Part shown: positions 15,383-23,866 of the stretch, piece by piece
Layout: each line of letters opens with the position of its first letter
How positions within the stretch are numbered: position 1 is the first letter of the stretch
Origin: Lachnospiraceae bacterium UBA7160
GTDB taxonomy: Bacteria; Bacillota; Clostridia; Lachnospirales; Lachnospiraceae
Reading direction: 5' to 3'
Length of the DNA: 31,013 nt
NCBI GenBank assembly: GCA_002491565.1
Contig: DKWE01000118.1
Coordinates: 1-31,013, forward strand
Notes under the pieces: generated by a model
What the model was told of the DNA's origin: nothing
Seen by the model: the letters and a program-made list of their open reading frames with translations, nothing else
Database searches by the model: none
Made by a program: the position numbers and the translations under genes

Positions 15383-16720
15383 TCAAAGCGCGGTGCCCTG
15401 TGCCAGCATTGCGTCCGCAACCTTCTCAAAGCCTGCGATGTTCGCGCCTGCCACATAGTTGCCCTCTACGCCATAACGCTTCGCCGCGTCAGAAATCTTT
15501 GCGTAGATATCGTTCATCATCTGCTGCAGCTTCGCATCTACTTCCTCTGCAGTCCAGCTCATCCGCATGCTGTTCTGGCACATCTCCAGAGCGGAGGTGC
15601 CTACACCGCCTGCGTTCGATGCCTTGCCCGGCAGGAAGAGCATATCGCTTGCAAGAATGAAGTCGGTCGCTTCTCTTGTCGTCGGCATATTTGCCCCCTC
15701 TGCGATCACTGCACAGCCATTTTCCTTCAGAGTCTTCGCATCGTCCAGGTTCAGCTCATTCTGTGTCGCACACGGAAGAGCGATGTCACATTTCACGGAC
15801 CAGATGCCCTTGCCCTCGGTGTAAACAGAGCCCGGAACCTCTGCCGCATACTCTTTAATCCGGCCGCGGCGTACTTCCTTGATCGCCTTTACGACATCCA
15901 GCTTGATGCCTTCCGGATCGTAGATGTAGCCATTCGAATCGCTCATCGCAACGACCTTTGCACCGAGCTGCTGCGCCTTCTCACATGCGTAGATCGCAAC
16001 ATTTCCAGAACCGGAAACCACGACTGTCTTACCCTCCATCGTCATCGCATGATCCTTCAGCATCGCATCCAGAATGTAGACAAGGCCGTAGCCAGTCGCC
16101 TGCGTGCGCACCAGGGAACCGCCCCAGGTCAGACCCTTGCCAGTCAGCACGCCCTCATATTTGCCGGTCAGTCTCTTGTACTGCCCATATAAATATCCAA
16201 TCTCTCTCCCGCCTACACCGATATCGCCTGCCGGCACGTCCTCATCTGCGCCGATGTACTTGGAAAGCTCTGTCATAAAGCTCTGGCAGAATGCCATCAC
16301 TTCACGGTCCGACTTGCCCTTCGGGTCGAAGTTCGAACCTCCCTTGCCGCCGCCGATCGGCAGACCGGTCAGAGAGTTCTTAAAAATCTGCTCGAAACCA
16401 AGGAACTTCAGAATACCCTGGTTCACGGACGGATGGAACCGCAGACCTCCCTTGTAAGGTCCGATCGCGCTGTTGAACTGTACACGGTAGCCCTTGTTGA
16501 CCTGCACCTTGCCGTTGTCATCTACCCACGGTACCTTGAAGGAAATAATGCGCTCCGGCTCAACCAGACGCTCGAGCAGACTGACAGCACGGTACTTCTC
16601 CTCATTCGCGTCAATCACCAGCTGCAGTGAATCCAGTACTTCCTTGACTGCCTGATGGAACTCCGGCTCTCCCGGGTTCTGTGCTACAACGCGCTCATAA
16701 ATTTCTTCTGTATAAGACAT
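15383..16720 (-). CDS. gdhA: NADP-type glutamate dehydrogenase
   Basis: A 445-residue hexameric class I glutamate dehydrogenase interconverting 2-oxoglutarate plus ammonium and L-glutamate, so it links nitrogen assimilation to central carbon. The length matches the family (about 445). The substrate region PIGGGKGGSNFDPKGKSD with catalytic Lys, the PAGDIGVGGREIGYLYGQY segment, and the nucleotide-binding GSGNVAIYACEKAQQLGAKVV are all present. The C-terminal half contains the conserved GANMPTTREA and KASNAGGVG. An in-frame extension of 49 codons upstream exists but is not family-like, and the ATG at 16720 has a G-rich ribosome site (AAGGGGG). It is monocistronic, with a strong promoter and a long structured leader. 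Confidence 0.97.
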   Translation of the reverse strand: MSYTEEIYERVVAQNPGEPEFHQAVKEVLDSLQLVIDANEEKYRAVSLLERLVEPERIISFKVPWVDDNGKVQVNKGYRVQFNSAIGPYKGGLRFHPSVNQGILKFLGFEQIFKNSLTGLPIGGGKGGSNFDPKGKSDREVMAFCQSFMTELSKYIGADEDVPAGDIGVGGREIGYLYGQYKRLTGKYEGVLTGKGLTWGGSLVRTQATGYGLVYILDAMLKDHAMTMEGKTVVVSGSGNVAIYACEKAQQLGAKVVAMSDSNGYIYDPEGIKLDVVKAIKEVRRGRIKEYAAEVPGSVYTEGKGIWSVKCDIALPCATQNELNLDDAKTLKENGCAVIAEGANMPTTREATDFILASDMLFLPGKASNAGGVGTSALEMCQNSMRMSWTAEEVDAKLQQMMNDIYAKISDAAKRYGVEGNYVAGANIAGFEKVADAMLAQGTAL

Positions 16721-16861
16721 AATGATAGGCCCCCTTGCCTGATGATAAATTAGTTCATGCAACCAGCGCATTTGCTGCTCTGCAGCAATTGAATTACAGT
16801 TTTGCCCAGACACCACGCAATCCTGTACGGTCTGCCCCTCCATTTTCGCATGGCCATACTG

Positions 16862-16896
16862 TAACACAAAATACCCGCAGCCTGCGCTGCGAGTAT
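16862..16896 (-). terminator. Terminator-like hairpin in the gdhA leader (possible attenuator)
   Basis: On the minus strand ATACTCGCAG, a 6-base loop and CTGCGGGTAT (one mismatch) are followed directly by TTTTGTGTTAC. It begins about 30 bases after the predicted gdhA start of transcription and 150 bases before the start codon. It is therefore inside the gdhA leader rather than at the end of htrA. Premature termination control is possible; the T-run is imperfect. Confidence 0.45.
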
Positions 16897-16932
16897 CCTG
16901 CTATATGCTCCGTCACACACGTTTGCGAAGCT

Positions 16933-16961
16933 ATTATACACTACTGAATCTCATTTGGCAA
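16933..16961 (-). promoter_or_regulatory. Predicted gdhA promoter
   Basis: On the minus strand TTGCCA (16956-16961), a 17-base spacer and a perfect TATAAT (16933-16938) form a near-consensus promoter. Transcription should start around 16926, giving a leader of about 205 bases. Confidence 0.65.
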
Positions 16962-17135
16962 ATACTTTTTGCGTTCCTACGTTAAAGTTTTACCGTGACA
17001 GTTACGATTTTCCACCAGCCGGGCCTTGTCCCGGAGTTCTGGCAGAGCTCAACGACTCAACGGACGGCCCTGCTGCGACGAGCTTCTTTCCCCATGCGAG
17101 CCAAACCGTCCCCTGCCGTGGAAACTGTGTCAGGC

Positions 17136-18368
17136 TCAGTCCTCCTGCTCCTCCACATAATCCTGCCGGGAGGCAAGCGTCAAGGTAAGCTTTTCTTCTT
17201 CATAGCCATCACCAGAGGCACGGCTCACCGTCACCGTTACCTCCTCGCCTGCCGCATAGTAAGCAAGCGCCTCTCTCAGCTGCGACATCGTCGTCACACT
17301 GCTTCCGTCAAACTTTGTGATGATGTCTCCCTTGTGCAGTCCTGCCTCTGCCGCCGGGCTGTTCTCCGCCACATCCGTGACATACACACCCTTCGGGATA
17401 CCGTACAGCTCAGACATCTCATCCGACACGGCCTGCCCGTTCATTCCAATGTAAGCACTGTCTTCCTCGGCAACGGTCTCCGTGCGGGTCTTGCGGTTCA
17501 TCAGATCCTCAAGAATCGGGCTCGCCGTCGTAATCGGGATCGCATAGCCCATACCCTCGACGCCATACTCCGAAGCCTTTGCGGAATTGATGCCGATGAC
17601 TCTGCCCTTCATATCCAGCAGTGCGCCGCCGCTGTTGCCCGGATTGATCGCGGCATCCGTCTGAATCATTTCCGCCTGAAAATCATCGATCCGAATCGGA
17701 CGGTTCAGGGCGCTGACGATACCGGTCGTCACGGACTGTCCGTAGCCAAGCGCATTGCCAATCGCAACCACCTGCTCACCGACCAGCAGATCCTCCGAAT
17801 TTCCGATCTCCGCGATCCGGATGGCATCCATCGTCTCATCGGAGATATCGTCCAGCTTCACCGCGATCACGGCCAGGTCATTTGCCTCATCTGTCCCCTT
17901 CACGACTGCCTCATATGCCTCATCATCTACAAAGCCGACCGTCAGCTCCGTCGCCTTCTCCACCACATGGTTGTTGGTGCAGATCAGCAGCTCCTCATCA
18001 TTCTGTCCGATGATGATACCCGAGCCAGCGCTCACGCTTTCTCTCTCATACGTCGGTGCGTCGTAGCCGTCATATCCATAGAAGCTGCCCCAGAATCCCC
18101 GGCCTCCATAGAAATAATTCCGCACCTCCTGCACCGACCGGTTCGTAATCGACACGACTGCAGGCATTACCGCTGCCGCAACGTCACTGACTCCGGTGAT
18201 CTGTCCAGTCGTCTCGACCTTTGCTGTATCAATATCTGCTGTGGACACCAGCGAAACTCTCTGATTCACATCCATCGTATCTTTATCTGCAAAACCTACG
18301 AGACCGCTCAGCGCGCCTACCGTCAACACTCCTGCACCCAAAATGGAAAATAATGTCTGTTTTCTCAT
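17136..18368 (-). CDS. HtrA/DegP-like serine protease with PDZ domain
   Basis: A 410-residue membrane-anchored protease of the trypsin-like HtrA family, working outside the membrane in envelope protein quality control. Residues 8-26 are a hydrophobic N-terminal signal or anchor. The protease domain covers about 60-290, with the triad visible as H134 (CTNNHVV), D164 (ANDLAVI) and S246 (NPGNSGGAL). The loop is Tyr/Gly-rich (FYGGRGFWGSFYGYDGYD) before the domain core. One PDZ domain spans about 305-400 (GVYVTDVAENSPAAEAGLHKGDIITKFDG). AGGAGG lies about 8 bases before the ATG. Transcribed alone; a TATACT at 18466-18471 could be its -10 but has no good -35. Confidence 0.95.
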   Translation of the reverse strand: MRKQTLFSILGAGVLTVGALSGLVGFADKDTMDVNQRVSLVSTADIDTAKVETTGQITGVSDVAAAVMPAVVSITNRSVQEVRNYFYGGRGFWGSFYGYDGYDAPTYERESVSAGSGIIIGQNDEELLICTNNHVVEKATELTVGFVDDEAYEAVVKGTDEANDLAVIAVKLDDISDETMDAIRIAEIGNSEDLLVGEQVVAIGNALGYGQSVTTGIVSALNRPIRIDDFQAEMIQTDAAINPGNSGGALLDMKGRVIGINSAKASEYGVEGMGYAIPITTASPILEDLMNRKTRTETVAEEDSAYIGMNGQAVSDEMSELYGIPKGVYVTDVAENSPAAEAGLHKGDIITKFDGSSVTTMSQLREALAYYAAGEEVTVTVSRASGDGYEEEKLTLTLASRQDYVEEQED

Positions 18369-18584
18369 TGCCTTTACCTCCTATGTCTGTACTCCAGGTC
18401 TCCGGAAGCTCTGTACGTTTCCTGCCGCCTGCTAAGTAATTGCTTTTCCTTTTCTTTATGAACACAGTATAATCGGCTGCTTTGTCTGAAATGTGATTAA
18501 ATTATGGTTGTTTTGTGGGGAATCTGTGTTCATTCTGTGAACGCTGCCGACCGTCAGTTTCATTTACGAATGGCAACCAACAAT

Positions 18585-18690
18585 GGCCCTCCCCCCGACT
18601 GTCTATGAAATACTTCATTTACTACTCAGCTCTGCTGTGGCCGGTGGCTTCCCTCTCGACTGTCTGTGAAATACTTCCTTTTCCTACTTG
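18585..18690. repeat. 61-bp repeat, two diverged units
   Basis: CGACTGTCTATGAAATACTT begins at 18596 and CGACTGTCTGTGAAATACTT at 18657, 61 bp apart, each preceded by a related CCCTC-rich stretch. The second unit runs into the end of the DUF2284 gene. The gap 18369-18683 otherwise holds only the htrA upstream region. Confidence 0.5.
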
Positions 18691-19289
18691 CCTGACTCTG
18701 CATACAGCACAATTCCGAACCAGGTCACAATACCCGCGCCGTTCATAAACTCGATTCCGGCGCGCGCGGCAAGCTGCGGAACGACAATGCCATAGCCTTC
18801 GACACATGGCACCATCCGGTCCGGATGTCTGCACGGCTCATCCGGATACGCACAGTTCTTGCAAATTGCACAGGATTCCGCCGACAGTGCCAGCATTTTC
18901 CCAACATAAGGCCGCAGAACTTCCTGAATCTGTCTTGTGACTGCCTCATGCGCAGGCCGTGTCGCCAGAGTCTCCGTCAGATTGTCTGCATCCGCCACCT
19001 CTGCAATCGTTGTAAACACAAATGCTCCGGAAAACCGCCCGCAGCGTTCCCTGCATTCTGTGACGCTTCCAACCCCCGGCGGGCACGCCCAGCTCGTCCC
19101 GTACCGCGGACACTCTTCCCGGCAGATACTCCGCACACGCTCCGAAAAAGGGATCTCCCCCTCCCGCAGCCACGCATACTGCACTACCGGCAGCTCCGAA
19201 ATCCGTTCTTCTACTTCCGCCCTCCATGTCTCTGTCTGATTCATTTCAGACACAGACTCTTTCATTTTTATCTGATCGATATCAGCCAT
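18684..19289 (-). CDS. DUF2284-type cysteine-rich metal-binding protein
   Basis: A cytoplasmic protein of about 201 residues if started here. It has two cysteine groups: CREECPRYGTSWACPPGVG with CRERC, then CAICKNCAYPDEPCRHP with PC before VEGYGI. This fits predicted metal-binding DUF2284 proteins, whose role is not established. Several in-frame ATGs exist further upstream. The longest frame starts inside a strong inverted repeat (19499-19562) and its N-terminus has no family-like sequence, so a shorter start is more likely. I chose 19289 (GAGAGGGA just upstream), with 19439 as an alternative. The N-terminal 30 residues contain a short MNQ/DQIK-like repetition. Divergent from truA. Confidence 0.8.
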   Translation of the reverse strand: MADIDQIKMKESVSEMNQTETWRAEVEERISELPVVQYAWLREGEIPFSERVRSICREECPRYGTSWACPPGVGSVTECRERCGRFSGAFVFTTIAEVADADNLTETLATRPAHEAVTRQIQEVLRPYVGKMLALSAESCAICKNCAYPDEPCRHPDRMVPCVEGYGIVVPQLAARAGIEFMNGAGIVTWFGIVLYAESGK

Positions 19290-19498
19290 AATCCCTCTCA
19301 CTTCTATCTGATTCATTTCCGTCGCAGGCTTCCCTTTTTCCTTCTGTCTTCTGCCACTTTGCCCATTGCCGTGCTGTCTTCTCAACCAGGTTGACTGAAT
19401 GATCTCCTTGATCGTCCTGTATTTCCCCCATTCCGACATTTTCCCTTGATTTTTCCACACAATCTTGATATCCTGATCTATAGTCCATTGAAGCCTGC

Positions 19499-19562
19499 GT
19501 ACTGGTACGTTCCTGTCCGGCAAACCTGCTTATTTGTTTGCCGGACAGGAACGTGTCAGTAC
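19499..19562. repeat. 64-bp near-perfect inverted repeat between DUF2284 gene and truA
   Basis: ACGTTCCTGTCCGGCAAAC (19507-19525) pairs perfectly with its complement at 19536-19554 around a 10-base loop. The outer GTACTG (19499-19504) and CAGTAC (19557-19562) extend it to about 25 pairs with one 2-base mismatch. Neither side has a T-run. It lies in a divergent region where a terminator is not expected, so a repeat element or structured regulatory site is more likely. Confidence 0.85.
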
Positions 19563-19666
19563 ACGGAACTTTTCATTTTCAATATGTGTGACGGTTACAG
19601 TGATTTCAAAAACACTGTAAAGATCCGGAACTGCAGCAGGATTATACAAATTATGGAGGAATTTTC

Positions 19667-20416
19667 ATGGCAAATTTTTGTCTTATAATACAGTATGACG
19701 GCTCTCGCTACAATGGCTGGCAGCGCCAGGGCAACACGCCGGATACGATACAGGGCCGCCTTGAGGCGATCCTGGAGCAGCTCTACGGAGAGCCTGTCGA
19801 TCTGAATGGCTCCGGCCGCACCGACGCAGGCGTCCACGCACTTCACCAGTATGCAAACTTTCGCGTGCCGCGGCTGCTGAGCCGCTACTCCTGCCGCGAG
19901 ATTCGTGATTATTTCAACGATTCCCTGCCAAAAGACATTCGCGTGCTCTCCGTCGACAAAGCGGACGACCGCTTTCATGCCAGGCTCTCCGCCGTCAGCA
20001 AGCTATACGAATACCGCATCGACTGCGGCGAAATCTCCAATATCTTTGACCGCCGCTATCTGCTTCGCGTCACGGAGCCTCTTGATATCCCGCGGATGCA
20101 GGAGGCGGCGTCCTTTCTCATCGGCACTCACGATTTTCGCAGCTTCTGCGCGAACCGCCACATGAAAAAGTCCGCAGTCCGCACCATCTACGACATCACC
20201 TTTACGGTGGAAAACGGCATCCTGTATATCCGGTACCTAGGAAATGGCTTTCTCTACAACATGGTGCGTATCCTGACAGGCACCCTGCTTGAGGTCGGGC
20301 TTGGCGATCTCCCCCCGTCACAGATCCCCGCGATCCTTGACGGCCTTGACCGCTCCCTTGCCGGACCTACCGTTCCGCCCAACGCGCTGTTTCTGGTCGA
20401 TGTTTTCTACTCCTGA
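19667..20416 (+). CDS. truA: tRNA pseudouridine synthase A
   Basis: A 249-residue TruA, which converts uridines 38-40 of the tRNA anticodon arm to pseudouridine. The catalytic motif GSGRTDAGVHA has D53. FCLIIQYDGSRYNGWQRQ and the later YRIDCG and GNGFLYNMVRILTGTLLEVG segments match the family, as does the length. GGAGG lies about 7 bases before the ATG. It is monocistronic on the plus strand and divergent from the DUF2284 gene. A short hairpin-rich repeat follows the stop. Confidence 0.97.
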   Translation: MANFCLIIQYDGSRYNGWQRQGNTPDTIQGRLEAILEQLYGEPVDLNGSGRTDAGVHALHQYANFRVPRLLSRYSCREIRDYFNDSLPKDIRVLSVDKADDRFHARLSAVSKLYEYRIDCGEISNIFDRRYLLRVTEPLDIPRMQEAASFLIGTHDFRSFCANRHMKKSAVRTIYDITFTVENGILYIRYLGNGFLYNMVRILTGTLLEVGLGDLPPSQIPAILDGLDRSLAGPTVPPNALFLVDVFYS

Positions 20417-20429
20417 TATAAATTTCTCC

Positions 20430-20590
20430 TTCCAGTTCCACGCATGAACCGGAAGGAGACCTGATACACTTCGTTGGCACTTTCCATCTTTGTCTTCCAT
20501 TCCTGCACGCAATCCGGAAGGAATACTGATACTTTGCTCGTTCCGCCTCTGGCTTCCGGCTTTGCACGCGGTCCGGGAAGAGAACCTCTG
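20430..20590. repeat. About 60-bp degenerate tandem repeat, three units, after truA
   Basis: Units start near 20430, 20495 and 20554. They share TTCC, GCACGC or CCACGC, and CCGGAAGGA followed by CTGATAC or similar. In the first unit CTCCTTCC-A-GTTC and GAAC-C-GGAAGGAG form a 12-pair hairpin that might end truA transcription, although no T-run follows. The array fills the gap between convergent truA and the next minus-strand gene. Confidence 0.6.
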
Positions 20591-20594
20591 CCGC

Positions 20595-21410
20595 TCACTG
20601 CCTCAGCGCAAATACCCCGTACTGGTTCACGTAATCCAGCAGCTCATACCCCTCTCCTTCAATGGCGCTTCGGTCTTCCTCGCTGTACACGCAAATCACC
20701 AGGTAATTTACACCGCACTTTCTGCATCTGCGCGCTACTTTCCCATAATTTACTGGTCCTGCATGAATTCCTTTATAGATCTTTTTTGCCAGAGCTGTCT
20801 CGGCGCCGCGTCCAAGCCTCCCATAAATCATTTGAATAGACGGATCGTACACCCGGATATACGGAGAAAGATTGTTGTCCGTTGCCAGCAGCGCTTCCCC
20901 ATCGCCCCGGTCTGCATTGACCAGATTGCAGACATGCGCCACCTCATCCGGCACCTGCTGGAAATTATGCACACGCTGGTAATTTCCCTCGTACACACTT
21001 TTTCCGGCCACTGCGATCACGCCCGCCATACACAGCACCAGCTCTGCCTGAAGCAGCCGTTTCTTCCAGCTTCCCCGGCACGCTGCCAGCAGCCGCGCCG
21101 CGGCACAGGCAATCAGCGGAACAACCGGAACCGTCCAGAGCACGCGCCAGTACACATCCGCTCCGATACATTTCTGCATCACCCATGCGCTTGCCGGAAA
21201 GGCAAATGCTGCCAGCACCAGGAGCGCATAAATCGCTGTCAAGGTCTGACTATTCCTGGCTGAAGCATCCGTCCCGGCCTGTCCGGCCCGCCACCGCCGC
21301 CAGCCAGCCCACAGCAGGATGAGCAGCGCTGCCGCCAGCAGATACGGATACCCGCTTCCATTCCAATAGGCCTGCCAGGTCAGGCGAACCATCTCTATCA
21401 TGTTGTCCAT
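20595..21410 (-). CDS. Membrane protein, DUF6077-like C-terminal half
   Basis: A 271-residue protein with about four hydrophobic segments in its first 150 residues (YPYLLAAALLILLWAG, TLTAIYALLVLAAFAFPASAW, RVLWTVPVVPLIACAAARLLA, ELVLCMAGVIAVAG). A soluble C-terminal part follows (NFQQVPDEVAHVCNLVN, ATDNNLSPYIRVYDPSIQMIYGR, ending VNQYGVFALRQ). The YWRVLW segment and the overall order recall the C-terminal half of large DUF6077 membrane proteins; function is unknown. The ATG at 21410 has AGGAGG just before it, while the longer in-frame start has none. It lies downstream of the 400-residue DUF6077-like protein on the same strand, after an AT-rich gap of about 345 bp. The two could be halves of one functional unit. 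Confidence 0.75.
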   Translation of the reverse strand: MDNMIEMVRLTWQAYWNGSGYPYLLAAALLILLWAGWRRWRAGQAGTDASARNSQTLTAIYALLVLAAFAFPASAWVMQKCIGADVYWRVLWTVPVVPLIACAAARLLAACRGSWKKRLLQAELVLCMAGVIAVAGKSVYEGNYQRVHNFQQVPDEVAHVCNLVNADRGDGEALLATDNNLSPYIRVYDPSIQMIYGRLGRGAETALAKKIYKGIHAGPVNYGKVARRCRKCGVNYLVICVYSEEDRSAIEGEGYELLDYVNQYGVFALRQ

Positions 21411-21755
21411 AGAGCCTCCTGTTTCTCCCACGCAAATCATGTATGCTTTATAGCAAATGAACAGTCTTCAGCAAATTCTCTGTTTCCCTGCATCTCATCC
21501 CTTATTATTTCACTCAGATATTCAAAAATTCATCGTATCTGCTCAATAAACTCAAAACTGAAAATAAGCAAATACAGAATGTTGCGCAATGAATTTCGTA
21601 CTGTACAGACAATATTACTGAAATATGAAAGAACATTTTTGCTACAAAACAATTTCTGCTTCTCTTTGTGCATTTTTAGGCACTTACAGACGAAATCTTG
21701 CACAAGATGGCAAAATTTTGGTTCCGATTTAGCCGGGTTAGGAATTAACCGGATT
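21411..21755. other. AT-rich gap between the two DUF6077-like genes
   Basis: About 345 bp, distinctly AT-richer than the genes on both sides. I see no convincing gene. CCGGGTTA and TAACCGG (about 21733-21752) form a bulged stem just after the stop of the 400-residue gene, without a T-run. The contrast in base composition suggests inserted or decayed sequence. Confidence 0.5.
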
Positions 21756-22958
21756 TTACAGTACCAGATACACCGCCCCAAGCACCACAGACGGCAGACA
21801 GCAGAGCAGACATTTCCAGATGCAGCTTAGCCTGCGGGTTTTCACCGCACCTATGACCGCGAATACTCCGATCATCAGCGGCGACAGCAGGATCCCCATC
21901 GAAGAGACCAGGCAGCATGCGGCATTTGCCAGAAACAAAAGCAGCCACGGATACTGCGGCCGTTTTTCCATCACAATCGAAAGGCACAGCCAGAGCACCG
22001 CAGGCAACAAGGCCGAGGCCAGAAGTGCCTTGCCCTGCCAGATCCGGATCATCTGAAAAGTACCGGAAGTATAGACAGAAAAACCCGAAAACCACGTCAG
22101 CAAACATGCCAGCAGCATAAAAATCCCCCGCGCATCCACATCGAGCGGAAACCATTTCCAGGCAAGCCGATACAACACCGCATACGCCATCACCAGAAAT
22201 ACCGCAGGAAAAATCACATGCGCAAGGATAGACGGATGCAGCGAGCCGCACAGTCTGCTGATTACCGCCAGAAATACCGGGAACGGCGACAACACATAAC
22301 GGCTCGGAAGCTTTGTATAGGCAAACCCTGTGTAGGGGTTAACGGAAAAAATTGTGTCCGTCTGCACCGCCGTCGTCGCTGTTCCGACAAAAAACGCGTC
22401 ATCCGCATCCGAGTGCGACAGCAGGGACGCAACGCAAATCTGCACCGCGATGAGCAGCAGCGCCGCTGCCAGATACCATGAGAACCGCCTTTCTGAACTT
22501 GTTCCATCAGCGGCACACTTCTCTAGCCCACATTCCTTCCCCGACATCGCGCAATCAACCGCGGAACCCTTCTTGCTCTCACATCGCTTCTCTGGCATCT
22601 CGCAGCCGACAGCTGACGCTGCAGGCTTCTCCCAATAGTTCTTCCCTGGCGTCTCACAGCACGCTGACACCGTGTCGCAGCTCTCGCTCCTACGCCTTTT
22701 CCAAAGCATCACACAGCCCGTCCCTGCTGCGGCTGCCATCCCGCCTCCGTAGACGCCCGCCAGGACATGCAGCGGAAGCTCAAAATAAATCATTGGAAGC
22801 GTCAGCAGTTCCATCACCGCAAGCTGAAACAGGCTTCCGGCAAGATAACACTCTCCTAACCCCAGGCGCTTCTTTTTCAAAAGAAATGGGACTCCTGACG
22901 CAACAGGCACCAAAATGAGCCAGAGCAGCGCCAACAGTCCCTTCCATAAAAATCCCAT
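21756..22958 (-). CDS. DUF6077-like polytopic membrane protein
   Basis: A 400-residue integral membrane protein with about ten hydrophobic segments. The segment SHSDADDAFFVGTATTAVQTDTIFSVNPYTG after the first cytoplasm-or-exterior loop resembles the signature region of DUF6077 proteins, as does the later FSVYTSGTFQMIRIWQGKALLA. Between the first and second membrane blocks is a Cys-rich triplicated insert (residues about 98-148). The C-terminus ends abruptly after a membrane segment (GAVYLVL). The start ATG at 22958 has GGAG at 9 bases, better than the TTG at 22967. The role is unknown; some relatives look like glycan or glycosyl-carrier membrane enzymes, which is only an impression. Confidence 0.8.
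   Translation of the reverse strand: MGFLWKGLLALLWLILVPVASGVPFLLKKKRLGLGECYLAGSLFQLAVMELLTLPMIYFELPLHVLAGVYGGGMAAAAGTGCVMLWKRRRSESCDTVSACCETPGKNYWEKPAASAVGCEMPEKRCESKKGSAVDCAMSGKECGLEKCAADGTSSERRFSWYLAAALLLIAVQICVASLLSHSDADDAFFVGTATTAVQTDTIFSVNPYTGFAYTKLPSRYVLSPFPVFLAVISRLCGSLHPSILAHVIFPAVFLVMAYAVLYRLAWKWFPLDVDARGIFMLLACLLTWFSGFSVYTSGTFQMIRIWQGKALLASALLPAVLWLCLSIVMEKRPQYPWLLLFLANAACCLVSSMGILLSPLMIGVFAVIGAVKTRRLSCIWKCLLCCLPSVVLGAVYLVL
22515..22667. repeat. In-frame 51-bp tandem repeat (3 units) in the DUF6077-like gene
   Basis: Three 51-bp units encode 17-residue repeats, SACCETPGKNYWEKPAA, SAVGCEMPEKRCESKKG and SAVDCAMSGKECGLEKC. Each carries a Cys-x-(M/T)-x-(G/E)-K pattern. The copies are diverged, so this is older than the expansion in the YkgJ-type gene. 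It lies in a loop between membrane segments. Confidence 0.75.
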
Positions 22959-23010
22959 ATACACCAATGCTCCGTTCTTACAGATCTATTAGTTAGTACC
23001 TGCACAGACT

Positions 23011-23029
23011 CCGGTATAAATCATACCGG
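23011..23029. repeat. Small perfect hairpin after the maf gene
   Basis: CCGGTAT (23011-23017) and ATACCGG (23023-23029) pair around 5 bases. On the minus strand it lies about 48 bases after the maf stop and 53 bases before the DUF6077-like start. The T-run is missing, so it may be a weak terminator or a binding site. Confidence 0.4.
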
Positions 23030-23076
23030 ACATCCTCCCGGACATTCAGCCCCCTCAGACAACATCTGCCGAATCG

Positions 23077-23646
23077 TTACAGATACTGTTTCAATTCCTG
23101 CCAGACCGCCGACACCGGAAGCCCGACTACATTATTATAATCACCCTCGATGCTGTCCACATACGCAGCAAAACGGCCCTGGATCCCATATGCGCCGGCC
23201 TTATCCATCGGCTCTCCGCTTGCGATGTACTGCCCGATCTCCTCCTCTGTCATCGCACAGACATAGACTCTTGTCTCCTGCGAAAATGTCTGTCTGTCTT
23301 TTACTTCTCCGTTTTCCTTCACGATCAGCGTCACTCCGGTGAACACCGAATGCATCTCGCCCTGCAGCTGCTGCAGCATCCTGTGTGCATCCTCGTGATC
23401 CTTTGGCTTACCCATGATTTTTCCATCCTGACAGACCACCGTATCTGCACCGATGATGATGCCATCCGCGACCTGTGCCGCCACTGATTCCGCCTTCTGC
23501 TGTGCGAGCTCCTCGACGATATCTGACGGAGCTGTCTTCGTCACAGTCTCCGCTCCCTTACTTGGGATCACCGTAAACGCAACACCAATCTGCTCCAGCA
23601 GTTCTTTTCTTCGCGGCGACGCAGATGCCAGAATAATGTTCTTCAT
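23077..23646 (-). CDS. maf: Maf-family nucleoside triphosphate pyrophosphatase
   Basis: A 189-residue house-cleaning pyrophosphatase that hydrolyses modified or non-canonical nucleotides (dTTP/UTP type in the family) to monophosphate plus diphosphate. The N-terminal SASPRRKELL (residues 8-17) and GADTVV with catalytic D68 are diagnostic. YNNVVGLPV near the C-terminus is also conserved. GAGGAGG about 7 bases upstream decides the ATG at 23646 over a longer in-frame start. It precedes the DUF6077-like gene on the same strand by 118 bp, with which it may or may not be cotranscribed. Confidence 0.95.
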   Translation of the reverse strand: MKNIILASASPRRKELLEQIGVAFTVIPSKGAETVTKTAPSDIVEELAQQKAESVAAQVADGIIIGADTVVCQDGKIMGKPKDHEDAHRMLQQLQGEMHSVFTGVTLIVKENGEVKDRQTFSQETRVYVCAMTEEEIGQYIASGEPMDKAGAYGIQGRFAAYVDSIEGDYNNVVGLPVSAVWQELKQYL

Positions 23647-23824
23647 TGAAACATCCTCCTCTGTAATTCGTATTTTCAAATGTCCCGCTGCAAACATACT
23701 GCCTGCCTCGTTATTCGCGGGAAAAAATCAACTCACCACTGCATCTGCCAGAAAATTCTCTGGACATTACGCTAAAACGGTGACATACTAATACTGTTTG
23801 GCTTCTCCCGAACCGACCCCTTCC

Positions 23825-23866
23825 GTTGACAGTGTCAACTCCCGATGGCTGTTCCGACTTTATAAT
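23825..23866 (+). promoter_or_regulatory. Palindrome and -10 box upstream of the AEC transporter
   Basis: GTTGACA-G-TGTCAAC (23825-23839) is a perfect 15-bp palindrome. TATAAT lies at 23861-23866. The proper -35 position is poor, and the palindrome centre would sit near -41, as for an activator overlapping the RNA polymerase site. The leader to the ATG at 23963 would be about 90 bases. Confidence 0.4.

Noticed and set aside
16721..16867. N-terminal extension of gdhA by 49 residues
   Set aside because: The extra residues are not family-like, they cover the leader, and the family length matches the ATG at 16720.
19290..19523. Longer DUF2284 protein starting at 19523
   Set aside because: The start would lie within the strong inverted repeat and the extra residues are not conserved.
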